Assembly: GCF_000303155.1 (NCBI RefSeq)
Contig: NC_018719.1
Location: 2,542,001 to 2,606,000, forward strand
Source: Candidatus Nitrososphaera gargensis Ga9.2
GTDB taxonomy: Archaea; Thermoproteota; Nitrososphaeria; Nitrososphaerales; Nitrososphaeraceae
Reading direction: 5' to 3'
Length of the DNA stretch: 64,000 nt
The translations under genes and the position numbers were made by a program. The notes beneath the pieces are model-generated. The model was not told the origin of the DNA. It ran no database searches and worked only from the letters and a program-made list of their open reading frames with translations. Of the stretch, positions 15,964-24,126 are shown piece after piece; within the stretch, counting starts at the first letter, position 1; each line of letters opens with the position of its first letter.

Positions 15964-18606
15964 CTAGATGATAGAGCAGCCACGGCAGATTATCTTGCTC
16001 TTGATAAGCCCCTTTTTCTGCGAGCAGTTGCTGCATACCTTCCTGTTGCAAATGCTGCAAGTGCCACTATGGTTGGCACATGCAGGAGACCGGCATATCT
16101 CGCACCGGATATAGTGAGCAGCGCAGAAGGTAGAGCTGCAAATATAGCATATCGCGCGGTGTTCCATGCATGCCGGCTCTAGGCACATCTTGCAGTACGC
16201 AAGGTGGGTACTGCATAACAGGTTGCCGCAACTACAGATCGAGCCTTCTGCGAGTGCTACTGAGCATGAAGAGCACCTGCCCCACGTCCCCTGCCCGGTG
16301 TAGGCGCTCCACATCACGTCGCCATAATGCTCTTTTGAATCATTCACAAGGATCCTAGCTCGATATACTGTCTCAACAAGCCAGCCGGTGATGCCAAAGC
16401 TTGTCTTGCTCTTGATGTTGCCAAGCGCCTGATGGAACCTTTCTTTTTCTTCATGTTGTATATCTTTCAGCTCGTCTTCAAGCGCCTTTCTGTTGGTGTG
16501 CAGCTGCTCTATCTTCCTCCTTGTTGACAATATCCTTTGTTTGTTTGTATCAATTCTGTTTTCTATGGATATCAGGCGCGGCTTGAGGCTCTTTTTCTTC
16601 TTGCTTTCCTTCTTTACATCCTTGTATAGCTTTTCGTATTCTTTTACCGTGTCAATGTCAGTGTTGATTGATTGCTGCAATTTTGCAACCTTTTCATCAA
16701 TGTTGGCAATCTTGGCGCGAGGCTTTTCTGATCTTGCTGCAATGTTCTCCTTTCTTTTTTCTTCAATCAGAATGTCAAACTTGTGCCTGAGCTCTTTTTC
16801 AATTCTGTTGACTGCCTTTTGGATTTCACCTTTCCATGCCTCGGCCTCTTTGCGCGTTTCTGCAGGGACAAGGCGATGTGAAGTTATGATGTGCTCCTCT
16901 GGTATATCGACAAGACCATCGTCGTCGCCGATGGCAGCAAACTCTACTATCTTATCAAGCGACTGTTTGGCATAACCTTTTTCAAAAACTGAGACGTTCA
17001 GCTCAAAGACAGGATAGAATCTTTCCTCCGGCTCTACCGATAGCACCTTGATCGATCTGAGGTTGCTTCCAAGCTTGATAAAGCTGGACAGGTCCTTTGG
17101 CTCAAACTTCTTTTCCAGCAAGAGGAATGTTTCGTCGTCGCTTGCAGCCAACACTATTGGGTCTTCATGCGCTACAACAGGCAGCAGGAGCCTGGCCGGC
17201 TTTTCCGGCTCTTCTTCAATTATAGGTTCTTCTTCTCTCCCTTCCTCCTCCTTTTCAGCAACGGGTTCACTTTTCTTAAACTCAGCCATCAGTTGGGCTA
17301 TCTCGCTGTTCTCAAGTGGTCCCCTGTGGTATGTCAGGGTCCACCTCGACTTGATGACGCCTCTGAACTTGGGATCAAAAGTGTTGCAGAAAAATTCGCC
17401 TGGCCGCAGCCTTGCGATTTCCCTTTCTGCGTCGGAATCGAGCTCCAGCCCCACGCTTACGCGCTGGATGTCGCGGTGCGCGCCAAGCCTCCCGATAAAG
17501 CGAACATTGGCGTTTGAAATCACCTTGTAGTCCAAGTCGACTGCGTTCTGGCTTGCAAGGAGCATCCCTAAGCCAAACGCCCTTGCCTGTTTGATCAGCA
17601 GCAACAGCAGCTTCTTGGAGGGCGGCTCTCGGACAGGCGGGCAGTAGCCGGCGATTTCATCAAAATACAGAAGGTAGCGGAGCGTTTGCGCGCTGCCCTG
17701 CTTGATCAGCCATTGGAACAGCTGCTGTAGTATCAGCTCGACAAACAGGTGCTTTTCCTGCTCTGACTGGATGTTGCGAAGATCCAAGATATTGATGGAT
17801 GGGCTGTTGAACAATTCTGAGAAATTAATTGATTTAGCTGACGACCATGACCGCAGCTTTGGATCTGATATTAGCAGATTTATTCTTGTTACAAGGTCTT
17901 TCCTTTCCTTATCGGATACTACCTTGGAGACTGGAAGCGAGCCGACATAGCTGAATGATGGGCTTTCAATATTCCTGATGAGGTCTTTTACCGTGAGGCT
18001 CTCGCCGTTTTTCCACGCGTTCTCAAGGATTGCAGAAACGAAGGTTACTTGCTTTCTGTCACTTTCTCCATAGCCTGCAAGACGGAGGAGGTTGAAAGAA
18101 GTGAGGTCAAGCAGATCCGCAGCCGAAGCAATGTCGGTGCTCAGCAGCTGATTGAAATCTTTTGGGGCAGATAGGTCAGGTGAAATTCCGACTGCAAGCC
18201 CGGCCGACGACTTTGGTGTAAAAATCCTGACGGTCACTTTATCAAAGTTTGCAGCTGCGTTTGGCGCTACCTTAAATTCAGCTGCCTTGTCGCGGTACGT
18301 TTTCTGCAGGCTGGCAGCATATTTTGCCCTGTCAATTTTTAGTGCATCCGCCTCCTTACCAGACCATGTTGAGAAATCGAAACTGACTGACTTGAATGCA
18401 AGGTTGCCGATGTCGCCTTTTGGATCGATGGCAAAGGTCGGAATCCCCTGCAACGCGGCCTCTTCCACAATGACCTTGGAAAGTACTGTCTTGCCAGAGC
18501 CGGTGGCTCCAAGGATTATCGCATGTTTTGTAAGCGACGCACGGTCAAGCTCAAATTTTGTGCCATCTATTGCCTGTCCTATATTGAATTTGGCAGGGCT
18601 GTCCAA
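15964..18606 (-). CDS. HerA/FtsK-superfamily ATPase with coiled coil and C-terminal zinc-finger cluster
   Basis: The 880-residue protein has a HerA-type ATPase core: Walker A GATGSGKT at 33-40, and Walker B RYLLYFDEIAGYCPP near 310-325, followed by the sensor region ARAFGLGMLLASQNAVDLD. A Glu-rich linker comes next. Residues about 590-730 are strongly coiled coil. The last 110 residues hold some 20 Cys/His in CxxC and CxxxCxxxH arrangements (for example CSSCSVALAEGSICSCG), like stacked B-box/RING-type fingers. HerA ATPases pump DNA, often with NurA or other nucleases; no such partner lies next to it. The three-part architecture suggests a DNA-handling machine with its own protein- or DNA-binding tail. 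Confidence 0.85.
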   Translation of the reverse strand: MDSPAKFNIGQAIDGTKFELDRASLTKHAIILGATGSGKTVLSKVIVEEAALQGIPTFAIDPKGDIGNLAFKSVSFDFSTWSGKEADALKIDRAKYAASLQKTYRDKAAEFKVAPNAAANFDKVTVRIFTPKSSAGLAVGISPDLSAPKDFNQLLSTDIASAADLLDLTSFNLLRLAGYGESDRKQVTFVSAILENAWKNGESLTVKDLIRNIESPSFSYVGSLPVSKVVSDKERKDLVTRINLLISDPKLRSWSSAKSINFSELFNSPSINILDLRNIQSEQEKHLFVELILQQLFQWLIKQGSAQTLRYLLYFDEIAGYCPPVREPPSKKLLLLLIKQARAFGLGMLLASQNAVDLDYKVISNANVRFIGRLGAHRDIQRVSVGLELDSDAEREIARLRPGEFFCNTFDPKFRGVIKSRWTLTYHRGPLENSEIAQLMAEFKKSEPVAEKEEEGREEEPIIEEEPEKPARLLLPVVAHEDPIVLAASDDETFLLLEKKFEPKDLSSFIKLGSNLRSIKVLSVEPEERFYPVFELNVSVFEKGYAKQSLDKIVEFAAIGDDDGLVDIPEEHIITSHRLVPAETRKEAEAWKGEIQKAVNRIEKELRHKFDILIEEKRKENIAARSEKPRAKIANIDEKVAKLQQSINTDIDTVKEYEKLYKDVKKESKKKKSLKPRLISIENRIDTNKQRILSTRRKIEQLHTNRKALEDELKDIQHEEKERFHQALGNIKSKTSFGITGWLVETVYRARILVNDSKEHYGDVMWSAYTGQGTWGRCSSCSVALAEGSICSCGNLLCSTHLAYCKMCLEPACMEHRAICYICSSTFCAAHYIRCEICRSPACANHSGTCSICNRKVCSNCSQKKGLIKSKIICRGCSII

Positions 18607-18681
18607 GTATGGAGTGCAGTATAGAGTGACATCTTAAAAAGTGCTGTGGAATATGCATGATGTAATAATCATTGCCAAGAT

Positions 18682-18816
18682 CTACGTAAGTGCAGTTCCG
18701 ATCAGTTTTGGGTGGGAATTTTTGCAGTGTTGAATGTATTCCTCGATAGACCGGCATTCTTGCCCACACTCGTTGCATGCAAACTCGTATCTCTTGTGAT
18801 CGAGTTCTTCCTCCAT
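18682..18816 (-). CDS. 44-residue C2H2-type zinc-finger protein
   Basis: The ATG at 18816 opens a 44-codon frame, MEEELDHKRYEFACNECGQE and onward, with C-x2-C, then IEEYIQHCKNSHP. The ligands C14/C17 and H33/H38 give a classic single C2H2 finger, with an extra Cys next to each pair. The stop is TAG at 18682. It is one of several micro zinc-finger proteins in this window; such single-finger proteins are common in archaea and little studied. Confidence 0.6.
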   Translation of the reverse strand: MEEELDHKRYEFACNECGQECRSIEEYIQHCKNSHPKLIGTALT

Positions 18817-19009
18817 TGTATTTACGCAGACACTTCTATTAATAAAATGTTTATGGTGATGTGTTCTAGGACTTGGTGGCTGCCATGCGATTGCCAGATG
18901 TCCAACCTATGCCAAAGGGAGTTTGTGAATCAATCTTTTTACTAGTGCTTTCCTATGTATAATTACACCACTTTCTTTTTTATTGGCGGTATCGTCTCTG
19001 GTTTTAGCC

Positions 19010-19189
19010 GTGCCAGAGCAAGAATTTCATCAAGAAATGAACAAGATAAACAATTGGCTGGTGGAATTGAGATCCTTGGGCGTTGACGCCAAGAGCAGAA
19101 ATGATTTGAATAATGAGAAAGAGCTTCAAGATGCAACAGATAACATTAAACGATCACTGTATGAAGAATACAAAAAAGCCTACGCATAG
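19010..19189 (+). CDS. small helical protein of unknown function
   Basis: From a GTG at 19010 the product is 59 residues, VPEQEFHQEMNKINNWLVEL and onward, highly charged and predicted to form two helices. An ATG at 19038 would give 50 residues. The stop codon lies inside the hairpin of a terminator (19178-19197), which supports it as a real transcribed gene. No family recognised. Confidence 0.5.
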   Translation: MPEQEFHQEMNKINNWLVELRSLGVDAKSRNDLNNEKELQDATDNIKRSLYEEYKKAYA

Positions 19190-19213
19190 ACGTAGGCAAC
19201 ATTTTTCTTTTGT
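19178..19213 (+). terminator. hairpin plus T-rich terminator overlapping a stop codon
   Basis: GCCTACG (19178-19184) pairs with CGTAGGC (19191-19197) over a 6-base loop containing the TAG stop region, followed by ATTTTTCTTTTGTTTG. Archaeal terminators need only a T-run; the perfect stem strengthens it. Confidence 0.6.
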
Positions 19214-19267
19214 TTGTATAGCTTATGTGTGTTCGGCGCAACTGAAAGTTTTACTACCATTGCCTAG

Positions 19268-19942
19268 TTAGAGCAGCCGATAACGCAGCAAAAGCTCGCC
19301 AGTCTTTTTCCTCTCTACCTTGACCAGCTTGAGCCGTATTCCCTGCGCGATTTCATCAAAGCCGTCACCTTCAACAAGCGTTGTTGCCAGCCTACCGCCA
19401 GCTATTCGTGGAGCAATTGTCACGGTCAACTCATCAACAAGCCCAAGGCGCAAAAGAGACCAGTTGAGCTCGCCGCCGCCCTCAACAAGTATTCTTCTGA
19501 GCCCCATCTTTTCCAGCCTGCGAAACAGCTCTTTCAGGTTGACTCCATGAGGCACGGCAGCGCTCTGACCCTTTTTTCCTTCGCTTATGACAAGCACCTT
19601 AGCGCCCATGTCCTCTAGCTTGTGTATTTTTTCCTCTGGCGCTTGATCTGTGACTGCCACGATAGTCTTGATCTTGGACGCCGTGCGCATTATTTGTGAA
19701 TCAATCGGAATTCTTCCCCTGCTGTCAACAATTATTCTGGTTGGATTTTTGCCCTTGACCAGCCTTACTGTGAGCTGGGGATCGTCTGCCAAGATCGTCG
19801 AAATACCTACTACTACTGCATCAACGGTAGCACGCAGCTTGTGAACGCGCACAAGATCCTCTTTTGAGGAAATTTTCGAGTCTCCGCTTGCAGTAGCGAT
19901 CTTGCCATCAACTGTCATTGCGCCGTTCATTATTACCCTCAA
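19268..19942 (-). CDS. arfC: 2,5-diamino-6-(ribosylamino)-pyrimidinone 5'-phosphate reductase (riboflavin)
   Basis: The 224-residue protein is of the RibD C-terminal/DHFR-like reductase family. It reduces the ribosyl side chain to ribityl with NADPH, early in archaeal riboflavin synthesis. Diagnostic blocks are NGAMTVDGKIATASGDSKIS, VDAVVVGISTILADDPQLTVR, NPTRIIVDSRGRIP and RRILVEGGGELNWSLL. Length fits archaeal MJ0671-type enzymes. Its start overlaps the end of the amidohydrolase gene by 4 bp, so the two are translationally coupled within the rib cluster. Confidence 0.9.
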   Translation of the reverse strand: MRVIMNGAMTVDGKIATASGDSKISSKEDLVRVHKLRATVDAVVVGISTILADDPQLTVRLVKGKNPTRIIVDSRGRIPIDSQIMRTASKIKTIVAVTDQAPEEKIHKLEDMGAKVLVISEGKKGQSAAVPHGVNLKELFRRLEKMGLRRILVEGGGELNWSLLRLGLVDELTVTIAPRIAGGRLATTLVEGDGFDEIAQGIRLKLVKVERKKTGELLLRYRLL

Positions 19943-21138
19943 TTTATTGCCTCCACAAATCGCCCGTCGATCATGACAGCTCTGATTGAGTTCTGGCTCA
20001 GCCTGTGAACTACTGCGGCATATGGGTCGTGCATAGGGTACAGATCTACATGCTTTTTGTCAACGAATATCAAGTCTGCAGCGCGGCCAGCCTCTATGCA
20101 GCCAGAATTCAGCCGGAGAATTTGCGCGGCGTTTACAGTTGCCATTTTTAACAGCTGGCGCGGCTCTATCATTTCTTCACCTTCAGTTGCCCTTGATGCT
20201 TTCCAGATGTAATCCAGCTCCCTCAAGATGTCCGGCGAGTTCAGCATCACGTTGTCTGTGCCAATGGCCACTAGGCAACCGTGCCTGAGCATCAGGGCAA
20301 CCCTTGGCATGCCTGCACCCAGCACGCCATTTGCCCTTGGGCAGACTACAATTCCTGTTCTGTTTTTTGCAGTAACTGAAATTTCGTCTTCTGTCGCATT
20401 CGCCATGTGCACTATAAAGTCTGGTTTCAAGTGATCCATCACCCTAGCGACTTCGCTTCTGCCAGTGTGCGCCTTTGAAAACTCGACCGTTTCTTTTGAC
20501 TCGGCAGCATGTATAGCGACCAATTTTTCTCCTGCCAATTGTCTATATTGCGAAAGCGCCATGTCGGTGTTTTCATTTGCACCACTAATTCCAAGTCCAT
20601 CTGCGATCTCTAGCACTTGCTGGGTCTGCCCTATTGCTTCGGGCGGCAGGCCTGCAACATCTTTTGGGTTGCTGTAATAATTTGCTCTGCCAAGCGCCAC
20701 GCATTTTACTGGCAGATCTGCGATCGCATCTCTCAAGAGCTTTACTCCCCCCGGTCCGTCTTCTCTAAAGTCGGCAAAGGCAATGATGCCTTTTTTCATC
20801 ATCGATATAGCAGAATTCCGGATGAACGCCTTTAGGTGCTCTGGCTGGCTCTTTTGCAGGATCTTCTTTTTTGCTCCAAACACAGGATGGACACGCGCAT
20901 TGAGCCGATGGCCGGCAGCAATGTCCTTCCCTATTGAGTCTGCGATATGAGTGTGTGCGTTGATAAATCCTGGTATGACCAGAAACCCGCTGGCGTCCAG
21001 CTTCTTCCTGCCAGGGCCTCTGTAGCTGCCTGCAGCAGCGCTCTTGATTCTTCCGTCCTTGATCTCGACGTATCCCTTCTCAACATAATCGAGCTCTTTG
21101 CCCAACAACAGGCTGGCGTTGGTTATGACTAGAGACAT
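19939..21138 (-). CDS. amidohydrolase (ATZ/TRZ-type deaminase family) embedded in the riboflavin operon
   Basis: The 399-residue metal-dependent hydrolase has all ligands of a deaminase-type amidohydrolase: PGFINAHTHIADS (HxH), IHAAESKETVEF, a third His in IVHMANATEDEI, and Asp in AIGTDNVMLNS. Composite-domain beta strands flank the barrel. Relatives deaminate guanine, S-adenosylhomocysteine, methylthioadenosine or related ring amines. It overlaps arfA upstream (10 bp) and arfC downstream (4 bp), so it is tightly coupled to riboflavin synthesis. I infer that it may perform the pyrimidine deamination step between these enzymes. A generic SAH/MTA deaminase role is the alternative. Confidence 0.85.
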   Translation of the reverse strand: MSLVITNASLLLGKELDYVEKGYVEIKDGRIKSAAAGSYRGPGRKKLDASGFLVIPGFINAHTHIADSIGKDIAAGHRLNARVHPVFGAKKKILQKSQPEHLKAFIRNSAISMMKKGIIAFADFREDGPGGVKLLRDAIADLPVKCVALGRANYYSNPKDVAGLPPEAIGQTQQVLEIADGLGISGANENTDMALSQYRQLAGEKLVAIHAAESKETVEFSKAHTGRSEVARVMDHLKPDFIVHMANATEDEISVTAKNRTGIVVCPRANGVLGAGMPRVALMLRHGCLVAIGTDNVMLNSPDILRELDYIWKASRATEGEEMIEPRQLLKMATVNAAQILRLNSGCIEAGRAADLIFVDKKHVDLYPMHDPYAAVVHRLSQNSIRAVMIDGRFVEAIN

Positions 21139-21881
21139 CGTATTTCATATATTGGTTGGATTTTTCCTTGCTTGCGCAGGTCTCTAATGGTGTCAAGAGC
21201 CTTGGTCGCCCCCTCTGCTGCCATTCTGCCTGTTTTACCTATGCCTATTCCGCAGTTGAGCTTGATATCGATTCCTGCTGTTACTTTTTTTATTACAGCG
21301 TCTGTCTGCTCTTTTGTCACGCCGTTTGAGATGACCATAAAGTTGTCGCCGCCAAGGAAGAACGTGAGTGCGTTGCGTTTGAGGAACTCTTCAGCAAGCC
21401 TGCTGTAGATCTTCATAACCAAGGCAGTTATTTCATATGGCGACAGGCGATCGCCCACCTTTGTCGAGCTATCGACATCGATGTGCATTATCTGCGCCAT
21501 GTCGGCGTCATCAAGAGCATTGCCAAATATTCTGGCTTCATTATCAAGCATCCTGCCCTCTTTTCTTGCATTGTAGGCGTTCAAGTTCGCTTCAAACGCG
21601 GTCTTGCCGGCGCCGATCGCCATGGACATCTTTAGGTCGTTGTACAGCTCTGCCAGCTCGCGCTGTATCTCCTTGTGGTCCAGAGCATCAAGGCCGTTCG
21701 TTATTGCAAAATACTCATCGAACCTGTTGAAGAAGACGATGCAGTTCTTTTCTGAAAAGAGCCGCTGCACGTCATGGTAGATTTTTGCCTGTAGCATCTG
21801 CAGTTGTGCTTCCCTGTCGCTTCCAAGCGTGACCGTCCAAGGCCCGTATCCTTCGATCCTAATTATTGTCAGCTGTATCAT
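21129..21881 (-). CDS. arfA: GTP cyclohydrolase III (archaeal, forms FAPy)
   Basis: The 250-residue protein matches archaeal GTP cyclohydrolase III, which opens GTP to 2-amino-5-formylamino-6-ribosylamino-pyrimidinone phosphate, the first step of archaeal riboflavin and F420 chromophore synthesis. Key blocks: MIQLTIIRIEGYGPWTVTLG, NRFDEYFAITNGLD, MSMAIGAGKTAFEANLNAY, and FFLGGDNFMVISNG near residue 165 (the second palm-domain copy with its GGDN metal site). It overlaps ribH by 23 bp upstream and the amidohydrolase by 10 bp downstream. Confidence 0.93.
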   Translation of the reverse strand: MIQLTIIRIEGYGPWTVTLGSDREAQLQMLQAKIYHDVQRLFSEKNCIVFFNRFDEYFAITNGLDALDHKEIQRELAELYNDLKMSMAIGAGKTAFEANLNAYNARKEGRMLDNEARIFGNALDDADMAQIMHIDVDSSTKVGDRLSPYEITALVMKIYSRLAEEFLKRNALTFFLGGDNFMVISNGVTKEQTDAVIKKVTAGIDIKLNCGIGIGKTGRMAAEGATKALDTIRDLRKQGKIQPIYEIRCL

Positions 21882-22326
21882 TTATTACCACTGTTCCCTC
21901 GCCGACTGCCTTTTGTAGCTTTCTCAGCCGGGCAACCATGTTGACAGCTGCGTTTACAGCTCTCACTGGCACAAGCTCTGCCCGCTCTCTTGCCTGGTCT
22001 ATCGTCATACCCGGCCCCGTTACTCCAAGCGCCACCGGCTTGCCGTGCTTTAGCGACAGGTCTGCTATCAGCCGCGCCGCGTTTTCAGCTACAATGTCAT
22101 CATGTCTTGTGTCCCCTTTTATCACGGCGCCAAGGGTGACTACCGCGTCAATGTTTTTCTTTTTCAGTAACCGCTCGACAGCAAGGGGCATGTCAAAAGT
22201 GCCTGGCACATACAAGACATAGCTCACCTTGGCGCCTATCTTACCTGCATGATTCCTTGCGCGCTCGAGCATCTTGAACGTTATTTCGCTGTTGAACTCG
22301 GAAACCACTATTGCAAGATGTGTCAA
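21859..22326 (-). CDS. ribH: 6,7-dimethyl-8-ribityllumazine synthase
   Basis: I chose a TTG start at 22326 (155 residues), because translation from 22377 would overlap ribB by 41 bp and add a non-conserved head. Conserved blocks: AIVVSEFNSEIT (substrate pocket), VPGTFDMPLAVERLL, VTLGAVIKGDTRHDDIV with the catalytic His region, and PVALGVTGPGMT. It condenses the ribityl-pyrimidine with dihydroxybutanone phosphate. The start falls 11 bp after the ribB stop. Confidence 0.9.
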   Translation of the reverse strand: MTHLAIVVSEFNSEITFKMLERARNHAGKIGAKVSYVLYVPGTFDMPLAVERLLKKKNIDAVVTLGAVIKGDTRHDDIVAENAARLIADLSLKHGKPVALGVTGPGMTIDQARERAELVPVRAVNAAVNMVARLRKLQKAVGEGTVVINDTADNN

Positions 22327-22336
22327 CAATTGCCAG

Positions 22337-23017
22337 CTATGCCACCTTGGCATGAGCTTTGAGCTCGCTTGCATCAATCAATGGGATGTTGAACTTGTCC
22401 GCGTATTCTTGTGCGTCTTCGATCGAAAGCGCCTTGTGCGTGTCAGAATCCATCATTTCACACAGGGCAACTGCAGGCGTGAGCCCTGCAAGCTGCATCA
22501 TGTAAACACACAGCTCGGTATGACCCATCCTGTCCTGCAGCAGGCGCTTTGACGCTATCAGAATCGGCACATGGCCCGGCGCGCGGAAATTCTTGGCAAA
22601 GTCATCCACGCCGCCATCGTCAATTTTCTTGCAGACCTGTGCCATCTTGGATATCGTCAACGCCCTGTCATGATCGGTGATGCCAGTGTACGTCGAGCGG
22701 TGGTTGACCGAAATCGAGAATGATGGCTTGTCGCCGTATGCTGCCCTGCCTTCTGTCAATTTTGAAAATACAGGGTTTACCTTACCCATACTGGCGATCA
22801 TATCATGCATATAGACAAGCCCTAGTTTTGTTGTAATGTTGTTTGCAATCGCAAGGCACACAAGGCCGCCGGCATCCTTCCGCATCGTTACAATGTGATG
22901 CGGCTTGACATACTCTGCCGCAACCACCATGTCGATCTCGTTCTCGCGTCCCTTGCCGTCGTGAACGAGGACGAACTTGCCGGCCTTGAGAGCAGCTATT
23001 GCTTCAGTAAGAGACAA
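22337..23017 (-). CDS. ribB: 3,4-dihydroxy-2-butanone 4-phosphate synthase
   Basis: The 226-residue enzyme makes the four-carbon unit of lumazine from ribulose 5-phosphate. The signature is complete: FVLVHDGKGRENEIDMVVAA (acidic Mg site), HHIVTMRKDAGGLVCLAI, SFSISVNHRSTYTGITDHDR and RAPGHVPILIAS. It starts at a TTG (23017). A TATA-like box lies on the minus strand about 28 bases upstream. First gene of a tightly packed run ribB-ribH-arfA-amidohydrolase-arfC. Confidence 0.93.
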   Translation of the reverse strand: MSLTEAIAALKAGKFVLVHDGKGRENEIDMVVAAEYVKPHHIVTMRKDAGGLVCLAIANNITTKLGLVYMHDMIASMGKVNPVFSKLTEGRAAYGDKPSFSISVNHRSTYTGITDHDRALTISKMAQVCKKIDDGGVDDFAKNFRAPGHVPILIASKRLLQDRMGHTELCVYMMQLAGLTPAVALCEMMDSDTHKALSIEDAQEYADKFNIPLIDASELKAHAKVA

Positions 23018-23040
23018 TACAGCTAGCTTTGCAGGCAGAT

Positions 23041-23050
23041 ATTATTAATA
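23041..23050 (-). promoter_or_regulatory. TATA box of the ribB-led operon
   Basis: ATTATTAATA on the plus strand (TATTAATAAT on the coding strand) is centred about 28 bases upstream of the ribB start at 23017, implying a nearly leaderless mRNA. A start this close means the structured element further upstream is probably not in the ribB leader. Confidence 0.5.
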
Positions 23051-23132
23051 GATTACTAAAAATCTGGTTGCTACCACTATTTTGGTAGTGTTAAGTCCTC
23101 AGGTGTTGGTTTCCGTTGTTAAAAAACAGTTG

Positions 23133-23246
23133 GTGCGGATAGAGAGTGGGATTTAGCCCGACTGGTTACAGGGTTATGCATCATCGCTATGTGCCCATGA
23201 TGCTAGGACTTCCCATTCTCACGCTTGTCTGTTATTAGCATCCAAG
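23133..23246. ncRNA. structured intergenic element, possible small RNA
   Basis: Between ribE and ribB the sequence folds into a long hairpin: GAGAGTGGGA (about 23144) pairs with TCCCATTCTC (about 23212) with one G-U, extended outside by GCG/CGC. Inside is a perfect 7-bp stem GCATCAT/ATGATGC with a 12-base loop. Pairing works on either strand, so direction is not resolved. It shows no FMN-riboswitch consensus, and no protein-like frame covers it. The rest of the 457-bp gap (23018-23474) holds nothing else I recognise. Confidence 0.45.
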
Positions 23247-23474
23247 CGCGGGCCTCTAGAAAGCCCTACCCTCCCAGCTACAATAGATGCAAAGGTATGA
23301 TAAAAATTCACTGCTTGGATAAAGCCAGCCTCAAGAGCTCGTTCCAACCACGCATTTTTAATGCCGCCGCTTGAGCTGGTATCTTGCCCTCTAGTGCTAT
23401 ATTTGGATTTACAAAATTGTGCTGTATCCTGTTACACTCAGAGATGTTTTTGCAGTTTTCCATCCGTGCTCTAA

Positions 23475-24068
23475 CTATTTTGGCAGATTGCTGGCAACAT
23501 ATTTGCCAAGAATATCTGTCTCGATGTTCACCCTGTCGCCCTTGCGCCTCAAGCCCAGCGTTGTTACGCTCAGAGTGTGAGGGATGAGCGATACAGAGAC
23601 GCGATCGCCGTCAATATCTACCAGTGTGAGGCTGACGCCGTCAACCGCTATCGAGCCCTTTGAGACAAGCGATCCTGCCAGCCCCTTGTCCAGCTTTATC
23701 CAGAGCTTTGTCTCGGACGGCAACTTTTGAATGTCCTCAATGATGCCAGTGCCGTCCACGTGACCCAAGACAAAGTGACCCTCAAGCCTGTCGCCGACTT
23801 TCATGGATCTTTCGATGTTCACCTTGTCGCCGGCCTTGACCTTGCCAAGGTTTGTTCTCCTTATCGTTTCAGCCACCATCTCAAACTCGGCTTCGCCTTT
23901 TGAGAGTTTCGTCACCGTAAGACAGGCGCCGTTTATGCAGACGCTGTCGCCACGCTTGAGACTGCGCCCAAGCCTGCCGAGGCTGACCCTCATAATGGTG
24001 TCTGCCCCTCTTTTGCTCTTTGAGACAGACCTGACTCTGCCCATTCCCTCGACAATGCCGGTGAACAT
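23475..24068 (-). CDS. ribE: riboflavin synthase, bacterial/eukaryotic (RibE) type
   Basis: The 197-residue protein has two tandem lumazine-binding barrels. Each begins with the typical pattern, MFTGIVEGMGRV and FVLGHVDGTGIIEDI, and contains VCINGACLTVT and IAVDGVSLTLVDI with VSLIPHTLSVTTLG. It dismutates two lumazines to riboflavin. Most euryarchaea use an unrelated archaeal riboflavin synthase, so the bacterial-type enzyme is a lineage trait here. It starts on ATG at 24068 and shares an AT-box region with the divergent HDAC-like gene. Confidence 0.93.
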   Translation of the reverse strand: MFTGIVEGMGRVRSVSKSKRGADTIMRVSLGRLGRSLKRGDSVCINGACLTVTKLSKGEAEFEMVAETIRRTNLGKVKAGDKVNIERSMKVGDRLEGHFVLGHVDGTGIIEDIQKLPSETKLWIKLDKGLAGSLVSKGSIAVDGVSLTLVDIDGDRVSVSLIPHTLSVTTLGLRRKGDRVNIETDILGKYVASNLPK

Positions 24069-24090
24069 GTACCCTGTCTAATGGATGTTG

Positions 24091-24100
24091 AATATTTATT
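24091..24100. promoter_or_regulatory. shared AT-box between divergent ribE and HDAC-family genes
   Basis: AATATTTATT sits about 27 bases upstream of both start codons (24068 minus, 24127 plus) and reads as a TATA element in either direction. A single box may serve both genes. Confidence 0.45.
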
Positions 24101-24126
24101 TGCAATCTCTCGCATTCATATGCTGT

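Noticed and set aside
23133-23246. FMN riboswitch or RNase P RNA
   Set aside because: The conserved RFN boxes are absent. GGAAGTCC on the minus strand recalls RNase P, but spacing to any partner block is far too short.
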